Positions 1 through 9,771 are shown, numbered from the stretch's first letter. The stretch is DNA of 52,832 bases from an uncultured Burkholderiales bacterium (GCA_903887325.1 CAISPG010000074.1:1-52832), one strand, 5' to 3'. A program made the numbers and translations. The notes: generated by a model not told the origin, from the sequence alone.

Positions 1-2
1 AC

Positions 3-137
3 GAAATTTTGCGAGTGCTGGATCTGAATATGTTTGAAACCACGCCAATATCCGCCCTACTGGGAAAACTACAGGATGGGCCTGAAATCGGCCAAGATCC
101 TATTCAACAAACCCTCTTCCCAACGTTGGGACACTAG
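3..137 (+). CDS. C-terminal fragment of an unidentified protein (cut by window start)
   Basis: Frame 3 is open from the first bases to a TAG at 135-137, giving 44 residues that end in TLFPTLGH. I do not recognise the family. The run LDLNMFETTPISALLGKLQ has the leucine-rich helical look of many protein C-termini, and a hairpin terminator follows about 40 bases downstream. Both facts suggest the end of a real plus-strand gene. The fragment is too short to name. Another frame is also open here (34-273), but it runs through the terminator and is unlikely to be coding. Confidence 0.4.
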   Translation, partial: EILRVLDLNMFETTPISALLGKLQDGPEIGQDPIQQTLFPTLGH

Positions 138-143
138 TGGACG

Positions 144-157
144 TATATATATATATA
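144..157. repeat. (TA)7 dinucleotide tract
   Basis: Seven TA steps lie between the stop of the partial gene and the terminator hairpin. Such a tract melts easily and can vary in length by slippage. Nothing nearby shows that it controls expression. Confidence 0.7.
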
Positions 158-179
158 GAGCAGCTTGTGAGCGCCAAAG

Positions 180-206
180 AAAAAGCCACCCTAAGGTGGC
201 TTTTTC
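180..206. terminator. Bidirectional intrinsic terminator
   Basis: GCCACC (185-190) pairs with GGTGGC (195-200) around a CTAA loop. The stem is flanked by A5 on the left and T5 on the right, so it works as a terminator read from either strand. It sits between the plus-strand gene ending at 137 and the minus-strand peptide gene ending at 224, and would serve both. Confidence 0.85.
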
Positions 207-223
207 TCAGAAAAACCGGCGCA

Positions 224-406
224 TCACTTGGCTTTTTTGTGTGATTTCTTTTTGCCCTTTTTCTTGGCCATGATCAGGTGATCGGCGTCAAAAGAGGCGG
301 CTGACACGGTGCCTGCGTGGGTGAAGGCGGTGACAGAAGAAGCGGCTTGTGCGGGCGCAGACAGGCAGGCGAGCACGGCGGTCAAAGAGAGCAGAAAAGT
401 TTTCAT
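224..406 (-). CDS. Small exported protein with a lysine-rich tail
   Basis: The 60-residue product begins MKTFLLSLTAVLACLSAPAQA, a clear Sec signal peptide with probable cleavage after AQA. About 39 residues would remain, ending in KKKGKKKSHKKAK, where most residues are basic. The ATG at 404-406 is preferred over a longer frame from 466 because it places the signal peptide at the N-terminus. It is the last gene of a minus-strand group behind proC and ends just before the two-way terminator. The function is unknown. A polycationic exported tail could bind DNA, RNA or anionic envelope polymers, but that is inference. Confidence 0.65.
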   Translation of the reverse strand: MKTFLLSLTAVLACLSAPAQAASSVTAFTHAGTVSAASFDADHLIMAKKKGKKKSHKKAK

Positions 407-478
407 GGTTTCAAGCCTTGTCAAAGTGAATACAGGAATGGCTATTGTGACACCATTGCCCGGCACTTGAAAAGATGT

Positions 479-1312
479 TCACGCTTGATCCAACACATTG
501 CCCAGCTCTTGCGAGCGTTGCTGGGCGGCTTTCAACGCCTTGGCGATCAGCCCGGCGATGCTGTCGGATTGCATGCTGGTGATGGCGGCATACGTGGTGC
601 CACCTTTGGAGGTCACGCGTTCACGCAACACCGAGGGCGGCTCGCTGCTGCTGCGTGCCAGTTCGCTGGCACCGACAAAGGTGCCCACCGCCAATTGATG
701 CGCTTGTTGCGGCGGCAAGCCCATGTCGATACCGGCCTGGGTCATGGCTTCGATGAAGAAAAACACATAGGCCGGGCCGGAGCCGGACAGCGCGGTGACA
801 GCGTCCAACTGGTCTTCGGTGGCCACCCAAACCGACTGGCCGACCGCTTGCATCAGTTGCTGAACATGTTCGCGCTCTTGTGCAGACACGTGATCCCGGG
901 CAAACAATCCACTTTGCCCCAGACCGACCAGCGCGGGCGTGTTCGGCATGACCCGCACCACGCGTTCTGTGCCTAACCAGCGAGCCATGCTGTCGCTGCG
1001 CACCCCGGCGGCCACGCTCAGGTGCAAAGCTTGCGTGAATCGGGCGGCCAGCGGGAGCGCAACTTCTTTGAACACCTGCGGTTTGATCGCCCAGACGACA
1101 AGCTTGGAATCCGTTGGCGCGTCAGCCGCGTTCTCATGGCAGTGGATACCGACGTGTTGTTGCACAACGGCGCGCGTTTGCGCTTGCGGCTCAACCACGT
1201 GAATGGCTGAGGCGGGCAGGCCTTGTTTGAGCCAGCCGCTGATCAGGGCCTGCGCCATATTGCCGCCGCCGATAAACGTCATGGGTAGCAAAGTGGGGTT
1301 GTTATTTGTCAT
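479..1312 (-). CDS. proC: Pyrroline-5-carboxylate reductase
   Basis: This cytosolic enzyme carries out the last step of proline synthesis, reducing 1-pyrroline-5-carboxylate with NAD(P)H. The 277 residues show the N-terminal Rossmann motif FIGGGNMAQALISGW near residues 13-27, the MPNTPALVGLG region in the middle and the C-terminal family signature around RVTSKGGTTYAAI. Length is normal for the family. An internal ATG at 1282 (M11) is an alternative start. It lies 67 bases behind glpK on the same strand and may share its transcript, although the two pathways are unrelated. Confidence 0.95.
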   Translation of the reverse strand: MTNNNPTLLPMTFIGGGNMAQALISGWLKQGLPASAIHVVEPQAQTRAVVQQHVGIHCHENAADAPTDSKLVVWAIKPQVFKEVALPLAARFTQALHLSVAAGVRSDSMARWLGTERVVRVMPNTPALVGLGQSGLFARDHVSAQEREHVQQLMQAVGQSVWVATEDQLDAVTALSGSGPAYVFFFIEAMTQAGIDMGLPPQQAHQLAVGTFVGASELARSSSEPPSVLRERVTSKGGTTYAAITSMQSDSIAGLIAKALKAAQQRSQELGNVLDQA

Positions 1313-1379
1313 GTGGAGAACCTGTTGGTGTCAAAAGTCATGGCACGCATTGTCAGTGACAACGCGAGAAGTTATGCCA

Positions 1380-2861
1380 TCAGGGGGCGGTGGTTTGCCG
1401 TACTGCGCGTTCCCAGTCCGCCATTCTGGACAAAGCCTGGTCGCGCGACATGCGCGGCTCGAATGTGTTTTCCAGCCGCCAATGCGAGGCCAGTTCTTGC
1501 GGGCTGGCGTAAATGCCGCAGCCTAAACCGGCCAAATAAGCCGCGCCCGCAGCGGTGGTTTCAATCACGGCTGGACGCAGCACAGGCATGCCCAGCAAGT
1601 CGGCTTGGAATTGCATCAGCAAATCATTGACGCAAGCCCCGCCGTCGACCCGCAACTCAGTGACCGTATGCGCGGCGTCCCGGTTCATGGCTTGCAACAA
1701 GACCGCGCTTTGAAACGCGATGCTTTCCAACGCCGCCCGGGCGATGTGCGCCAGTGTGGTGCCGCGCGACAAACCCAGCATGGCACCGCGTGCATCCGCC
1801 TGCCAATACGGCGCACCCAAACCGGTGAACGCGGGTACCAGCACCACACCGCCTGAGTCAGGTACAGATGCAGCCAAAGCTTGGACATCGGCACTTTGGT
1901 CAAACGCGCCCAAGCCGTCGCGCAACCATTGCACCACCGCGCCGCCGATGAACACACTGCCCTCGAGCGCGTATGCCGCGTCCGCCCCGTGCTGGGCAGC
2001 GCTGGTGCTGATCAGGCCGTGCTGGCTGCTGGCGCATTGCGCACCGGTGTGCATCAGCATGAAACAACCCGTGCCATAGGTGTTTTTCACCTGACCGGCT
2101 GACAAACAGGCTTGGCCAAATAAGGCGCTTTGTTGGTCACCGGCCATGCCGCTCACCGGGACGACCGCGCCCAAATGCGCTGCTTGCGTGTGGCCGAACA
2201 GTCCTGCGGACGGCTGTGCCCGGGGCAACAGCGATTCAGGGATATCAAACAAGCTGAGCAACTCAGGGTCCCATTGCCGCGTATGTATGTTGAACAACAT
2301 CGTGCGCGAGGCATTACTGACATCGGTGGCGTGCACGGCGCCCCCGGTGAGCTGCCACAGCAGCCAACTGTCTATCGTGCCAAAGGCCAACTCACCGCGT
2401 TCGGCCATGGCGCGTGCGCCGGGCACATGGTCCAGCAGCCATTGCAGTTTCGTGGCCGAAAAATACGCGTCAATCAACAGGCCGGTTTTGTCCTGCACCT
2501 TCGCGGACCAACCGGCTTCTCTTAATTGCTTGCAATCGGGCTCGGTGCGTCGGTCCTGCCAGACGATGGCGTTGTGCAAAGGCTGCCCGTTGTCGCGCCG
2601 CCACAGCACGGTGGTTTCGCGCTGGTTGGTGATGCCTATCCCCGCTAACTGCGCTGCGCTGATGCCGGCGCTGCTCAGCGCCTGGCGGGCGGTATCCAGC
2701 TGACCGTGCCAGATGGCAAGCGGGTCGTGTTCCACCCAGCCGGGCTGCGGGTAGATTTGCGTCAGTTCCTGTTGCGCGCTGGCGACGACGTCGCCATGCT
2801 CGCTGAAGACCAGGCTGCGTGAACTGGAAGTGCCCTGATCCATGGCTAATAAATACTTCAT
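1380..2861 (-). CDS. glpK: Glycerol kinase
   Basis: GlpK phosphorylates glycerol to glycerol-3-phosphate with ATP in the cytosol. The 493-residue product has the FGGY-kinase phosphate loop DQGTSSSR at residues 8-15, GITNQRET, the [10 protein letters not shown] segment and NTYGTGCF, all typical of GlpK. The ATG at 2861 (MKYLLAMDQ) matches the family N-terminus, so the eight upstream in-frame residues are left out. No glpF or glpD is adjacent. The gene diverges from the rplN block, so the two promoters share the interval 2862-3083. Confidence 0.95.
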   Translation of the reverse strand: MKYLLAMDQGTSSSRSLVFSEHGDVVASAQQELTQIYPQPGWVEHDPLAIWHGQLDTARQALSSAGISAAQLAGIGITNQRETTVLWRRDNGQPLHNAIVWQDRRTEPDCKQLREAGWSAKVQDKTGLLIDAYFSATKLQWLLDHVPGARAMAERGELAFGTIDSWLLWQLTGGAVHATDVSNASRTMLFNIHTRQWDPELLSLFDIPESLLPRAQPSAGLFGHTQAAHLGAVVPVSGMAGDQQSALFGQACLSAGQVKNTYGTGCFMLMHTGAQCASSQHGLISTSAAQHGADAAYALEGSVFIGGAVVQWLRDGLGAFDQSADVQALAASVPDSGGVVLVPAFTGLGAPYWQADARGAMLGLSRGTTLAHIARAALESIAFQSAVLLQAMNRDAAHTVTELRVDGGACVNDLLMQFQADLLGMPVLRPAVIETTAAGAAYLAGLGCGIYASPQELASHWRLENTFEPRMSRDQALSRMADWERAVRQTTAP

Positions 2862-2905
2862 AAGTACTCTTTTGAGTCCAAACACAAAAAATGCCTCGAA
2901 AATTC

Positions 2906-2934
2906 TTCAAAGCGGCTTCAAACTATGCCATAAT
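2906..2934 (+). promoter_or_regulatory. Candidate sigma70 promoter of the spc-alpha block
   Basis: TTCAAA (2906-2911) and CATAAT (2929-2934) are separated by 17 bases. The -10 box is a 5 of 6 match and the -35 box a 4 of 6 match. The element lies 150 bases before rplN and points toward it. The transcript leader would include the hairpin CTGCTTTT/AAAGGCAG at 2943-2960. No other gene lies between the promoter and rplN, so the ribosomal block starts its own transcription here. Confidence 0.5.
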
Positions 2935-3083
2935 TGCGGGCTCTGCTTTTCAAAAGGCAGGGAATCACGCCCAAACAAATGCACGGCAAATGGTTTGCAG
3001 TGCAGATGACGGGCCCAAGACTGATCGTATGTGTAACAGCCTATTGTGGGCCGGGCAGATGCGGTACAAGTTGGGAAACAGAA

Positions 3084-3452
3084 ATGATCCAGACAGAATC
3101 CAGATTAGAGGTCGCCGACAACACCGGTGCGAAGTCCGTTTTGTGCATCAAGGTGCTCGGCGGTTCTAAGCGTCGTTATGCCAGCGTCGGCGACATCATC
3201 AAAGTAACCATCAAGGAGGCTGCTCCGCGCGGCCGTGTCAAAAAAGGCGAAATTTACAGTGCCGTGGTGGTTCGTACCGCCAAGGGCATTCGCCGTGGCG
3301 ATGGCTCGCTGGTCAAATTTGACAGCAATGCCGCCGTGCTGCTTAACGCCAAACTCGAGCCTATCGGCACGCGTATCTTCGGACCGGTCACGCGCGAACT
3401 GCGTACCGAGCGCTTCATGAAGATCGTTTCCTTGGCCCCCGAAGTTCTCTGA
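3084..3452 (+). CDS. rplN: 50S ribosomal protein L14
   Basis: L14 is a 23S rRNA-binding protein at the subunit interface. The product has 122 residues starting [17 protein letters not shown] and containing [17 protein letters not shown], all diagnostic. The ATG at 3084 gives the exact family length; the frame is open upstream but that part is not L14. It is the first gene of the block. In many bacteria rpsQ directly precedes it, but here no ribosomal gene is upstream. Confidence 0.97.
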   Translation: MIQTESRLEVADNTGAKSVLCIKVLGGSKRRYASVGDIIKVTIKEAAPRGRVKKGEIYSAVVVRTAKGIRRGDGSLVKFDSNAAVLLNAKLEPIGTRIFGPVTRELRTERFMKIVSLAPEVL

Positions 3453-3462
3453 GGACCCGACC

Positions 3463-3783
3463 ATGAACAAATTACGCAAAGGCGATGAAATCATCGTCAT
3501 CACAGGTCGCGACAAAGGCAAGCGTGGCACGATTACTCTGCGCCAAGACGACTCGCACCTTGTCATCGACGGCATCAATATGGTGAAAAAGCACACCAAG
3601 CCCAATCCCATGGCCGGCACTACCGGTGGCATTGTTGACAAAACCATGCCTATCCACCAGTCCAATGTCGCCATTTACAACGCCACCACCGGCAAAGCCG
3701 ATCGCGTGGGCATCAAGATCAATTCCGACGGTTCGAAGGTTCGTATCTTCAAATCCAGCGGCGAAGTCATCAAGGTTGCATGA
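3463..3783 (+). CDS. rplX: 50S ribosomal protein L24
   Basis: L24 is an early assembly protein of the large subunit. The 106-residue product has the N-terminal KOW segment [20 protein letters not shown], where L24 contacts 23S rRNA, followed by [13 protein letters not shown]. It begins 10 bases after rplN behind a GAGG Shine-Dalgarno motif and ends two bases before the chosen rplE start. It is translated as part of the spc operon. Confidence 0.97.
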   Translation: MNKLRKGDEIIVITGRDKGKRGTITLRQDDSHLVIDGINMVKKHTKPNPMAGTTGGIVDKTMPIHQSNVAIYNATTGKADRVGIKINSDGSKVRIFKSSGEVIKVA

Positions 3784-3785
3784 AC

Positions 3786-4325
3786 ATGGCACGACTCCAA
3801 CAACACTATCGTGAAAAAGTGGTTCCTGATTTGACCGCCAAGTTCGGCTACAAATCCCCTATGGAAGTGCCGCGTCTGACCAAGATCACCTTGAACATGG
3901 GTGTCTCCGAAGCAGTGGCCGACAAAAAAGTCATGGAACACGCTGTCGGCGACCTGTCCAAAATCGCCGGTCAAAAACCCGTGGTCACCAAAGCCCGCAA
4001 GGCCATCGCCGGTTTCAAAATCCGCGAACAGCAACCCATCGGTTGCATGGTCACTTTGCGCGGTGTACGCATGTATGAATTCCTCGATCGTTTCGTCACC
4101 GTGGCCTTGCCCCGTGTGCGTGACTTTCGCGGCATTTCCGGCCGGGCGTTTGACGGTCGCGGCAACTACAACATCGGCGTGAAAGAGCAAATCATTTTTC
4201 CCGAGATCGAGTACGACAAGGTTGATGCCCTGCGCGGTCTCAATATCAGTATCACCACCACGGCCAAGACTGACGATGAGTGCAAAGCACTGCTCGCCGC
4301 TTTCCGTTTCCCGTTCAAGAACTGA
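3786..4325 (+). CDS. rplE: 50S ribosomal protein L5
   Basis: L5 binds 5S rRNA in the central protuberance. The 179-residue product starts [13 protein letters not shown] and carries the typical [11 protein letters not shown] and RDFRGIS segments. An ATG six bases earlier (3780) overlaps the rplX stop, but the start at 3786 gives the usual L5 length. Tight spacing with rplX suggests translational coupling. In E. coli, S8 represses translation near this start; I could not confirm an S8-binding fold here. Confidence 0.96.
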   Translation: MARLQQHYREKVVPDLTAKFGYKSPMEVPRLTKITLNMGVSEAVADKKVMEHAVGDLSKIAGQKPVVTKARKAIAGFKIREQQPIGCMVTLRGVRMYEFLDRFVTVALPRVRDFRGISGRAFDGRGNYNIGVKEQIIFPEIEYDKVDALRGLNISITTTAKTDDECKALLAAFRFPFKN

Positions 4326-4333
4326 GGTGTCCT

Positions 4334-4639
4334 GTGGCTAAAGTAGCTTTGATCGAGCGCGAGCTCAAGCGTGACAAACTGGTCGCCAAGTACGCGAAAA
4401 AACACGCGGAACTGAAAGCAATTTCAACCGACTTCAAGCGCAGCGACGAAGAGCGTGCAGCTGCCCGTCTGGAATTGCAAAAGCTGCCGCGCAATGCCAA
4501 TCCCACGCGCCAGCGCAATCGTTGTGCCATCACCGGTCGCCCTCGCGGCACCTTCCGTCAATTTGGTTTGGGTCGCGCCAAGATCCGTGAAATGGCCTTC
4601 GCAGGCAATATTCCCGGCATCACCAAAGCCAGCTGGTAA
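4334..4639 (+). CDS. rpsN: 30S ribosomal protein S14
   Basis: S14 assembles into the head of the small subunit. The product has 101 residues, the long zinc-free form, with the family end [20 protein letters not shown] followed by [13 protein letters not shown]. Translation starts with GTG at 4334, since the upstream frame overlaps rplE and is not S14-like. No CxxC zinc pair is present, so this is the C-minus type common in proteobacteria. Confidence 0.95.
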   Translation: MAKVALIERELKRDKLVAKYAKKHAELKAISTDFKRSDEERAAARLELQKLPRNANPTRQRNRCAITGRPRGTFRQFGLGRAKIREMAFAGNIPGITKASW

Positions 4640-4659
4640 GCAGGCAGGAGAAATTCAAT

Positions 4660-5055
4660 ATGAGCATGAGTGATCCCATTGCCGACCTGTTGACGCGTAT
4701 CCGTAACGCGCAGATGGTGGCCAAGCCGACAGTGTCGGTGCCATCCTCTAAGGTCAAAATTGCCATCGTCCAGGTGTTGAAGGAAGAGGGCTATATCGAC
4801 GGCTTTCACGTCAAAACTGACGCCGGCAAATCCGAACTGGAAATTTCCCTGAAGTATTACGCAGGCCGTCCCGTGATCGAGCGCATAGAGCGCGTGTCAC
4901 GCCCCGGACTGCGTGTTTACAAAGGGCATGACGCCATTCCGCAGGTGATGAACGGCTTGGGTGTGGCGATTGTCACCACCCCCAAAGGCGTCATGACCGA
5001 TCGCAAAGCACGCGCCACCGGCGTGGGCGGCGAAGTTCTTTGCTACGTGGCTTAA
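4660..5055 (+). CDS. rpsH: 30S ribosomal protein S8
   Basis: S8 binds the central domain of 16S rRNA and, in E. coli, also regulates the spc operon. The 131-residue product begins [16 protein letters not shown] and ends with the conserved [16 protein letters not shown] motif at 4647-4650 lies nine bases before the ATG at 4660, which favours this start over the second ATG at 4666. Confidence 0.96.
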   Translation: MSMSDPIADLLTRIRNAQMVAKPTVSVPSSKVKIAIVQVLKEEGYIDGFHVKTDAGKSELEISLKYYAGRPVIERIERVSRPGLRVYKGHDAIPQVMNGLGVAIVTTPKGVMTDRKARATGVGGEVLCYVA

Positions 5056-5068
5056 GGGAGAAACACAG

Positions 5069-5602
5069 ATGTCCCGCGTTGCCAAAATGCCTGTCACCAT
5101 TCCAGCCGGAGTGGACGTGACCATGAACGAACAACACATCAGCGTCAAAGGCGCCGGTGGTCAACTCTCTATTGCAAACAATGCGCTGGTCAAAGTGGTT
5201 CGCCAAGGCGAAAACATGACTTTCGAACCGGCCAACGAATCCCGTGAAGCCAATGCCATGAGCGGCACTTTGCGCCAGCTGGTCAACAACATGGTCGTTG
5301 GTGTCACCAAAGGCTTTGAGAAAAAACTCAACCTGGTCGGCGTGGGCTACAAAGCCGCCGCCCAAGGTGCCAAGCTGAATCTGGCTGTCGGTTATTCACA
5401 CCCGGTCAATATCGACATGCCTTCGGGCATCAAGGTCGAAACACCGACGCCGACCGAGGTCATCATCAAAGGCGCTGACCGCCAACGTGTCGGTCAGATT
5501 GCCGCTGAAATTCGCGCTGTTCGTCCACCCGAGCCCTACAAAGGCAAAGGCATCCGTTACTCGGACGAAAAGATCACGATCAAAGAGACCAAGAAGAAAT
5601 AA
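5069..5602 (+). CDS. rplF: 50S ribosomal protein L6
   Basis: L6 sits near the factor-binding site of the large subunit. The 177-residue protein shows the two-lobe L6 pattern, starting [16 protein letters not shown] and closing with the signature [14 protein letters not shown] before a lysine-rich tail. It starts 13 bases after rpsH behind AGGGAG. Length and order match the spc operon. Confidence 0.97.
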   Translation: MSRVAKMPVTIPAGVDVTMNEQHISVKGAGGQLSIANNALVKVVRQGENMTFEPANESREANAMSGTLRQLVNNMVVGVTKGFEKKLNLVGVGYKAAAQGAKLNLAVGYSHPVNIDMPSGIKVETPTPTEVIIKGADRQRVGQIAAEIRAVRPPEPYKGKGIRYSDEKITIKETKKK

Positions 5603-5613
5603 GGAGCTGCAAC

Positions 5614-5979
5614 ATGCTAAGCAAAAAACAGCAGCGTCTGCGTCGTTCGCGTCAAACCCGTATCCGTATCGCCACCCAAGGCGTTGCGCGTTTGATGGTC
5701 AACCGCACCAATTTGCATATCTATGCCAGCGTCATTTCCGGCGACGGTACCAAAATCATCGCCTCTGCCTCTACCGCCGAATCCGAGGTGCGTCAAGCCT
5801 TGGGTGCGGTCGGCAAGGGCGGCAACCAGGCAGCAGCAGAAGTCATCGGCAAGCGTATTGCTGAAAAAGCCAAAGCCGCCGGTGTGGAAAAAGTCGCTTT
5901 CGACCGTTCAGGCTTTGCCTACCACGGTCGCGTCAAAACATTGGCAGATGCCGCGCGTGCCGCCGGCTTGCAGTTCTAA
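5614..5979 (+). CDS. rplR: 50S ribosomal protein L18
   Basis: L18 works with L5 and L25 in binding 5S rRNA. The 121-residue protein has a very basic N-terminus ([13 protein letters not shown]) and the conserved end [20 protein letters not shown]. It begins 11 bases after rplF with AAGGAG upstream. Nothing is unusual in length or order. Confidence 0.97.
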   Translation: MLSKKQQRLRRSRQTRIRIATQGVARLMVNRTNLHIYASVISGDGTKIIASASTAESEVRQALGAVGKGGNQAAAEVIGKRIAEKAKAAGVEKVAFDRSGFAYHGRVKTLADAARAAGLQF

Positions 5980-5996
5980 CCGACACGGATAACAAC

Positions 5997-6515
5997 ATGG
6001 CAAAAGTTCAAGCAAAAATGCAAGACGACAGTCGTGACGACGGTCTGAAGGAAAAAATGATCGCGGTCAACCGCGTCACCAAAGTGGTCAAGGGCGGTCG
6101 AATTCTCGGCTTCGCTGCACTCACTGTGGTCGGCGACGGCGACGGTCGCGTCGGCATGGGCAAAGGCAAATCCAAAGAAGTGCCCGCTGCTGTGCAAAAG
6201 GCCATGGAAGAAGCCCGCCGCAACATGCACAAAGTGTCGTTGAAAAACGGCACGATTCACCACAATGTCACCGGCCACCACGGCGCGGCCAATGTGCAAA
6301 TGGCACCAGCCCCCAAAGGCACTGGCATCATCGCTGGCGGCCCGATGCGCGCTGTGTTTGAAGTCATGGGCATCACCGACATCGTGGCCAAAAGCCATGG
6401 TTCATCCAATCCCTACAACATGGTGCGTGCCACGTTGGATGCATTGATCAAATCCACCACCGCCTCCGAAGTGGCGGCCAAGCGTGGCAAGAGCGTCGAA
6501 GATCTCTTCGTCTAA
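5997..6515 (+). CDS. rpsE: 30S ribosomal protein S5
   Basis: S5 acts in decoding fidelity and lines the mRNA entry channel. The 172-residue product has the S5 N-terminal double-stranded RNA-binding fold ([15 protein letters not shown]) and the C-terminal part with [20 protein letters not shown]. It starts 17 bases after rplR and is part of the same transcript. Confidence 0.97.
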   Translation: MAKVQAKMQDDSRDDGLKEKMIAVNRVTKVVKGGRILGFAALTVVGDGDGRVGMGKGKSKEVPAAVQKAMEEARRNMHKVSLKNGTIHHNVTGHHGAANVQMAPAPKGTGIIAGGPMRAVFEVMGITDIVAKSHGSSNPYNMVRATLDALIKSTTASEVAAKRGKSVEDLFV

Positions 6516-6530
6516 TCCGGGAGCAGCGAC

Positions 6531-6716
6531 ATGACCACATCTACTTCAACCGTCAAAGTGCAACTGGTGCGCAGCCCCATCGGCACCAAAGAATCCCACC
6601 GCGCCACCGTGCGTGGCCTGGGCTTGCGCAAAATCGGCAGCACCAGCGAATTGCAGGACACACCTGCGGTGCGCGGCATGATCAACAAGATCAGCTACCT
6701 GGTCAAAGTTCTCTAA
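6531..6716 (+). CDS. rpmD: 50S ribosomal protein L30
   Basis: This 61-residue protein carries the compact L30 pattern [19 protein letters not shown] followed by [25 protein letters not shown]. It starts 15 bases after rpsE behind GGGAG. Short bacterial L30 proteins of about 60 residues are normal. Confidence 0.96.
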   Translation: MTTSTSTVKVQLVRSPIGTKESHRATVRGLGLRKIGSTSELQDTPAVRGMINKISYLVKVL

Positions 6717-6727
6717 AGGCCACAGCC

Positions 6728-7159
6728 ATGCAACTCAATGAAATCAAGCCCGCAGACGGCTCTCGCAAAAACCGCCGCCGTGTTGGCCGCGGTATCGGCT
6801 CCGGTCTGGGTAAAACCGCAGGTCGCGGTCACAAAGGTCAGAAGTCACGTTCAGGCGGCTACCACAAAGTGGGTTTTGAAGGCGGTCAAATGCCTTTGCA
6901 ACGCCGTTTGCCCAAACGCGGTTTCAAATCCCGCACGCTGCGTTACAACGAAGAAGTCACATTGGCCTCTTTGCAGTTGCTTGAATCCACAGACGTCGAC
7001 ATGCTGACTTTGAAAACCGCTGGCCTCATCAGCCAAATGGCCAAAGTGGTCAAGGTCATCAAGACCGGTGAAATCACGCGCGCTGTCAAATTGAACGGCA
7101 TCGGTGCCACTGCTGCCGCTAAATCCGCTATTGAAGCCGCTGGCGGCTCCATCGCGTAA
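6728..7159 (+). CDS. rplO: 50S ribosomal protein L15
   Basis: L15 is a late assembly protein of the large subunit. The 143-residue product has the glycine- and basic-rich N-terminal tail [20 protein letters not shown] that threads into rRNA, then [18 protein letters not shown], and a globular C-terminus. It starts 11 bases after rpmD and directly precedes secY, the usual order. Confidence 0.97.
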   Translation: MQLNEIKPADGSRKNRRRVGRGIGSGLGKTAGRGHKGQKSRSGGYHKVGFEGGQMPLQRRLPKRGFKSRTLRYNEEVTLASLQLLESTDVDMLTLKTAGLISQMAKVVKVIKTGEITRAVKLNGIGATAAAKSAIEAAGGSIA

Positions 7160-7177
7160 TTACCAAGGAAGAATCAA

Positions 7178-8494
7178 TTGGCTACCGGCGCAACCATGGG
7201 TAAAGCAGACAAGTACGGAGACTTGCGTCGCCGACTCGTCTTTTTGCTGCTCGCGCTGGTGGTTTACCGCTTGGGCACACATATTCCTGTGCCCGGCATA
7301 GACCCTAACCAATTGCAGCAGCTCTTCAAAGGCCAGCAGGGCGGCATTCTCAGTCTGTTCAATATGTTCTCCGGCGGTGCCTTGTCCCGCTTCAGTATTT
7401 TTGCGCTCGGCATCATGCCTTACATCTCTGCATCCATCATCATGCAGTTGATGTCGTATGTGGTGCCTAGCATGGAAGCGCTCAAAAAAGAAGGCGAAGC
7501 CGGTCGCCGCAAGATCACCCAGTACACACGCTACGGCACCTTGGGCTTGGCTTTGTTCCAGTCGCTCGGTATCGCGGTGGCGCTCGAATCATCAGCCGGT
7601 CTGGTGAATGTGCCAGGCATGGGTTTTCGCATCACTGCCATGGTGTCTCTCACCGCAGGCACCATGTTTTTAATGTGGCTGGGCGAACAAATCACCGAGC
7701 GTGGTTTGGGTAACGGTATCTCCATCATTATTTTTGCGGGTATCGCCGCAGGCCTGCCCAAGTCCATCGGCGGTTTGCTCGAGTTGGTGCGCACCGGTGC
7801 TATGAGCATCATCATTGCCTTGTTGATCGTCATCCTGGTGGCGGGCATCACTTACTTCGTGGTCTTCGTCGAGCGCGGCCAAAGAAAGATATTGGTTAAC
7901 TATGCTCGCCGGCAAGTCGGTAATAAGGTGTATGGCGGTCAGTCTTCACACCTGCCGCTGAAGCTGAATATGTCCGGTGTGATCCCGCCTATTTTTGCTT
8001 CGTCAATCATTTTGCTGCCCTCAACCATCGTCAGCTGGTTCAGCGCAGGCAGTAGCCTCAATTGGCTGAAAGATATTTCCGCTGCCTTGTCGCCCGGGCA
8101 ACCGCTGTATGTGATGTTGTATGCCGTGGCCATCATCTTTTTCTGCTTTTTCTACACAGCGCTGGTGTTCAACAGCCGTGAAACCGCAGACAACTTGAAG
8201 AAAAGCGGTGGTTTCATTCCCGGCATTCGCCCGGGTGACCAGACTGCCAAATTCATCGACAAAATTTTGCTGCGCCTGACATTGGCCGGTGCCATCTACA
8301 TCACGTTTGTATGTCTGGTGCCCGAGTTTCTGATCCTCAAGTACAACGTGCCGTTCTATTTTGGCGGTACCTCATTGCTGATTATTGTGGTGGTCACCAT
8401 GGACTTCATGGCCCAGGTACAAAACTACCTCATGAGTCAGCAATACGAATCTTTGCTCAAAAAGGCCAACTTCAAGATGGCTCCAGGTGGCTGA
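7178..8494 (+). CDS. secY: Protein translocase subunit SecY
   Basis: SecY forms the protein-conducting channel of the Sec translocon in the inner membrane. The 438-residue product has about ten hydrophobic segments, the plug-region start [13 protein letters not shown], and the conserved cytoplasmic loops [13 protein letters not shown] and GIRPGDQT. Initiation at TTG (7178) is preferred because AAGGAAG at 7165-7171 is six bases upstream and family members have a short segment before [10 protein letters not shown]-like sequence. An ATG at 7196 is the alternative. Its place in the spc operon ties channel supply to ribosome synthesis. Confidence 0.96.
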   Translation: MATGATMGKADKYGDLRRRLVFLLLALVVYRLGTHIPVPGIDPNQLQQLFKGQQGGILSLFNMFSGGALSRFSIFALGIMPYISASIIMQLMSYVVPSMEALKKEGEAGRRKITQYTRYGTLGLALFQSLGIAVALESSAGLVNVPGMGFRITAMVSLTAGTMFLMWLGEQITERGLGNGISIIIFAGIAAGLPKSIGGLLELVRTGAMSIIIALLIVILVAGITYFVVFVERGQRKILVNYARRQVGNKVYGGQSSHLPLKLNMSGVIPPIFASSIILLPSTIVSWFSAGSSLNWLKDISAALSPGQPLYVMLYAVAIIFFCFFYTALVFNSRETADNLKKSGGFIPGIRPGDQTAKFIDKILLRLTLAGAIYITFVCLVPEFLILKYNVPFYFGGTSLLIIVVVTMDFMAQVQNYLMSQQYESLLKKANFKMAPGG

Positions 8495-8502
8495 TTGGGC
8501 GC

Positions 8503-8721
8503 ATGGCCAAGGACGACGTCATCAAGATGCAAGGCGAGGTGGTTGAAAACCTCCCCAATGCAACTTTCCGGGTCAAACTGGAAAACGGACATGTTGTGCT
8601 CGGCCATATTTCCGGCAAGATGCGAATGCACTACATCCGCATCCTGCCGGGAGACAAAGTGACAGTGGAATTGACGCCCTACGATTTGAGTCGGGCAAGA
8701 ATTGTGTTTCGCGCCAAGTGA
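8503..8721 (+). CDS. infA: Translation initiation factor IF-1
   Basis: IF-1 blocks the A site of the 30S subunit during initiation. The product has exactly 72 residues ([20 protein letters not shown] onward), an S1-like OB fold with the conserved [18 protein letters not shown]. The open frame extends upstream into secY, but the ATG at 8503 gives the correct length. It starts eight bases after the secY stop with no strong Shine-Dalgarno motif, so coupling to secY translation is likely. Confidence 0.96.
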   Translation: MAKDDVIKMQGEVVENLPNATFRVKLENGHVVLGHISGKMRMHYIRILPGDKVTVELTPYDLSRARIVFRAK

Positions 8722-8786
8722 GGCGTTGAACGAAAGAGTTTGTTGAAATGCGCAGGGTGCGTATTTCAGGTTTTTAGGAGAATGAA

Positions 8787-8900
8787 ATGAAAGTTTCGGC
8801 TTCGGTCAAAACAATTTGCCGCAACTGCAAGATCATCCGCCGCAAGGGTGTGGTGCGGGTCATCTGCACCGACCCGCGTCACAAACAGCGTCAAGGCTGA
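8787..8900 (+). CDS. rpmJ: 50S ribosomal protein L36
   Basis: This 37-residue gene reads [20 protein letters not shown] and continues to [14 protein letters not shown]. It holds the zinc-ribbon residues C11, C14, C27 and H32, so it is the zinc-binding form of L36. AGGAG at 8776-8780 lies six bases before the ATG. It sits in the usual place between infA and rpsM. Confidence 0.96.
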   Translation: MKVSASVKTICRNCKIIRRKGVVRVICTDPRHKQRQG

Positions 8901-8927
8901 TCGAACAACGCATTCAAGAGGTTTCTC

Positions 8928-9293
8928 ATGGCACGTATCGCTGGTATCAATATTCCGCCCCATAAGCACACCGAAATCGGTTTGACATCGATTTTCGGCA
9001 TCGGTCGCACGCGCGCTCGCAAAATCTGCGAAGCATGCGGCATTGCTTATGCGAAAAAAATCAAGGATTTGTCAGACGCTGATCTGGAAAAAATCCGCGA
9101 TCAAATCGCTCACATCACTATCGAAGGTGACCTGCGCCGCGAAACCACCATGAACATCAAGCGTTTGATGGACATCGGTTGTTACCGCGGTTTCCGTCAC
9201 CGTCGCGGCTTGCCGATGCGCGGTCAGCGCACCCGCACCAATGCACGTACCCGCAAAGGCCCCCGCAAGGCAGCCGCTGCACTGAAGAAATAA
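8928..9293 (+). CDS. rpsM: 30S ribosomal protein S13
   Basis: S13 contacts the P-site tRNA and the large subunit. The 121-residue product begins [20 protein letters not shown], has the helix-hairpin-helix [12 protein letters not shown], and ends with the basic tail [17 protein letters not shown]. It is the first gene of the classic alpha operon. No terminator or strong promoter separates it from rpmJ, so spc and alpha genes probably share a transcript. Confidence 0.97.
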   Translation: MARIAGINIPPHKHTEIGLTSIFGIGRTRARKICEACGIAYAKKIKDLSDADLEKIRDQIAHITIEGDLRRETTMNIKRLMDIGCYRGFRHRRGLPMRGQRTRTNARTRKGPRKAAAALKK

Positions 9294-9306
9294 CTGAGGG
9301 ACCCCC

Positions 9307-9711
9307 ATGGCAAAAGCACCCGTCAACTCAGCCGCACAACGTGTGCGCAAAAAAGTCCGCAAAAATGTTGCGGACGGCATTGCACACGTGCATGCTTCTT
9401 TCAACAACACCATCATCACCATCACCGATCGCCAAGGCAATGCTTTGTCTTGGGCGTCGTCGGGTGGTCAGGGATTCAAGGGCTCACGCAAGTCCACACC
9501 GTTTGCCGCTCAGGTGGCTTCCGAAGTGGCCGGCCGTGCCGCCATTGATCAGGGCATCAAGAACCTCGACGTCGAAATCAAAGGACCCGGCCCCGGCCGC
9601 GAGTCTTCAGTTCGTGCGTTGGCGGCCCTGGGCATTCGCATCAATTCCATCTCTGATGTGACGCCGGTTCCCCACAACGGATGCCGTCCGCAAAAGCGCC
9701 GTCGCATCTGA
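9307..9711 (+). CDS. rpsK: 30S ribosomal protein S11
   Basis: S11 lies on the platform of the small subunit near the mRNA exit. The 134-residue product has the S11 signatures [19 protein letters not shown] and [19 protein letters not shown]. It starts 13 bases after rpsM behind GAGGGA. An 82-base gap with two strong hairpins separates it from rpsD, the widest gap so far in the block. Confidence 0.97.
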   Translation: MAKAPVNSAAQRVRKKVRKNVADGIAHVHASFNNTIITITDRQGNALSWASSGGQGFKGSRKSTPFAAQVASEVAGRAAIDQGIKNLDVEIKGPGPGRESSVRALAALGIRINSISDVTPVPHNGCRPQKRRRI

Positions 9712-9728
9712 TTTCAGTCAAGCCCACC

Positions 9729-9771
9729 GCCGTTGTTGCAAGCAGCAACGGCTCCCCGCCGTTTTGGCGGG
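9729..9771 (+). promoter_or_regulatory. Two tandem hairpins between rpsK and rpsD
   Basis: GCCGTTG (9729-9735) pairs with CAACGGC (9746-9752) in a long stem that also takes in TTGC/GCAG through one T-G wobble. Three bases later CCCGCC (9755-9760) pairs with GGCGGG (9766-9771) across GTTTT. Neither is followed by a T tract, so they are not simple terminators. Possible roles are RNA processing, a pause, or a binding site for S4, which is the known alpha-operon autoregulator in E. coli. Confidence 0.55.

Noticed and set aside
34-273. Plus-strand 79-codon frame at the window start
   Set aside because: It crosses the (TA)7 tract and the two-way terminator and overlaps the end of the exported-peptide gene, so it is unlikely to be coding.
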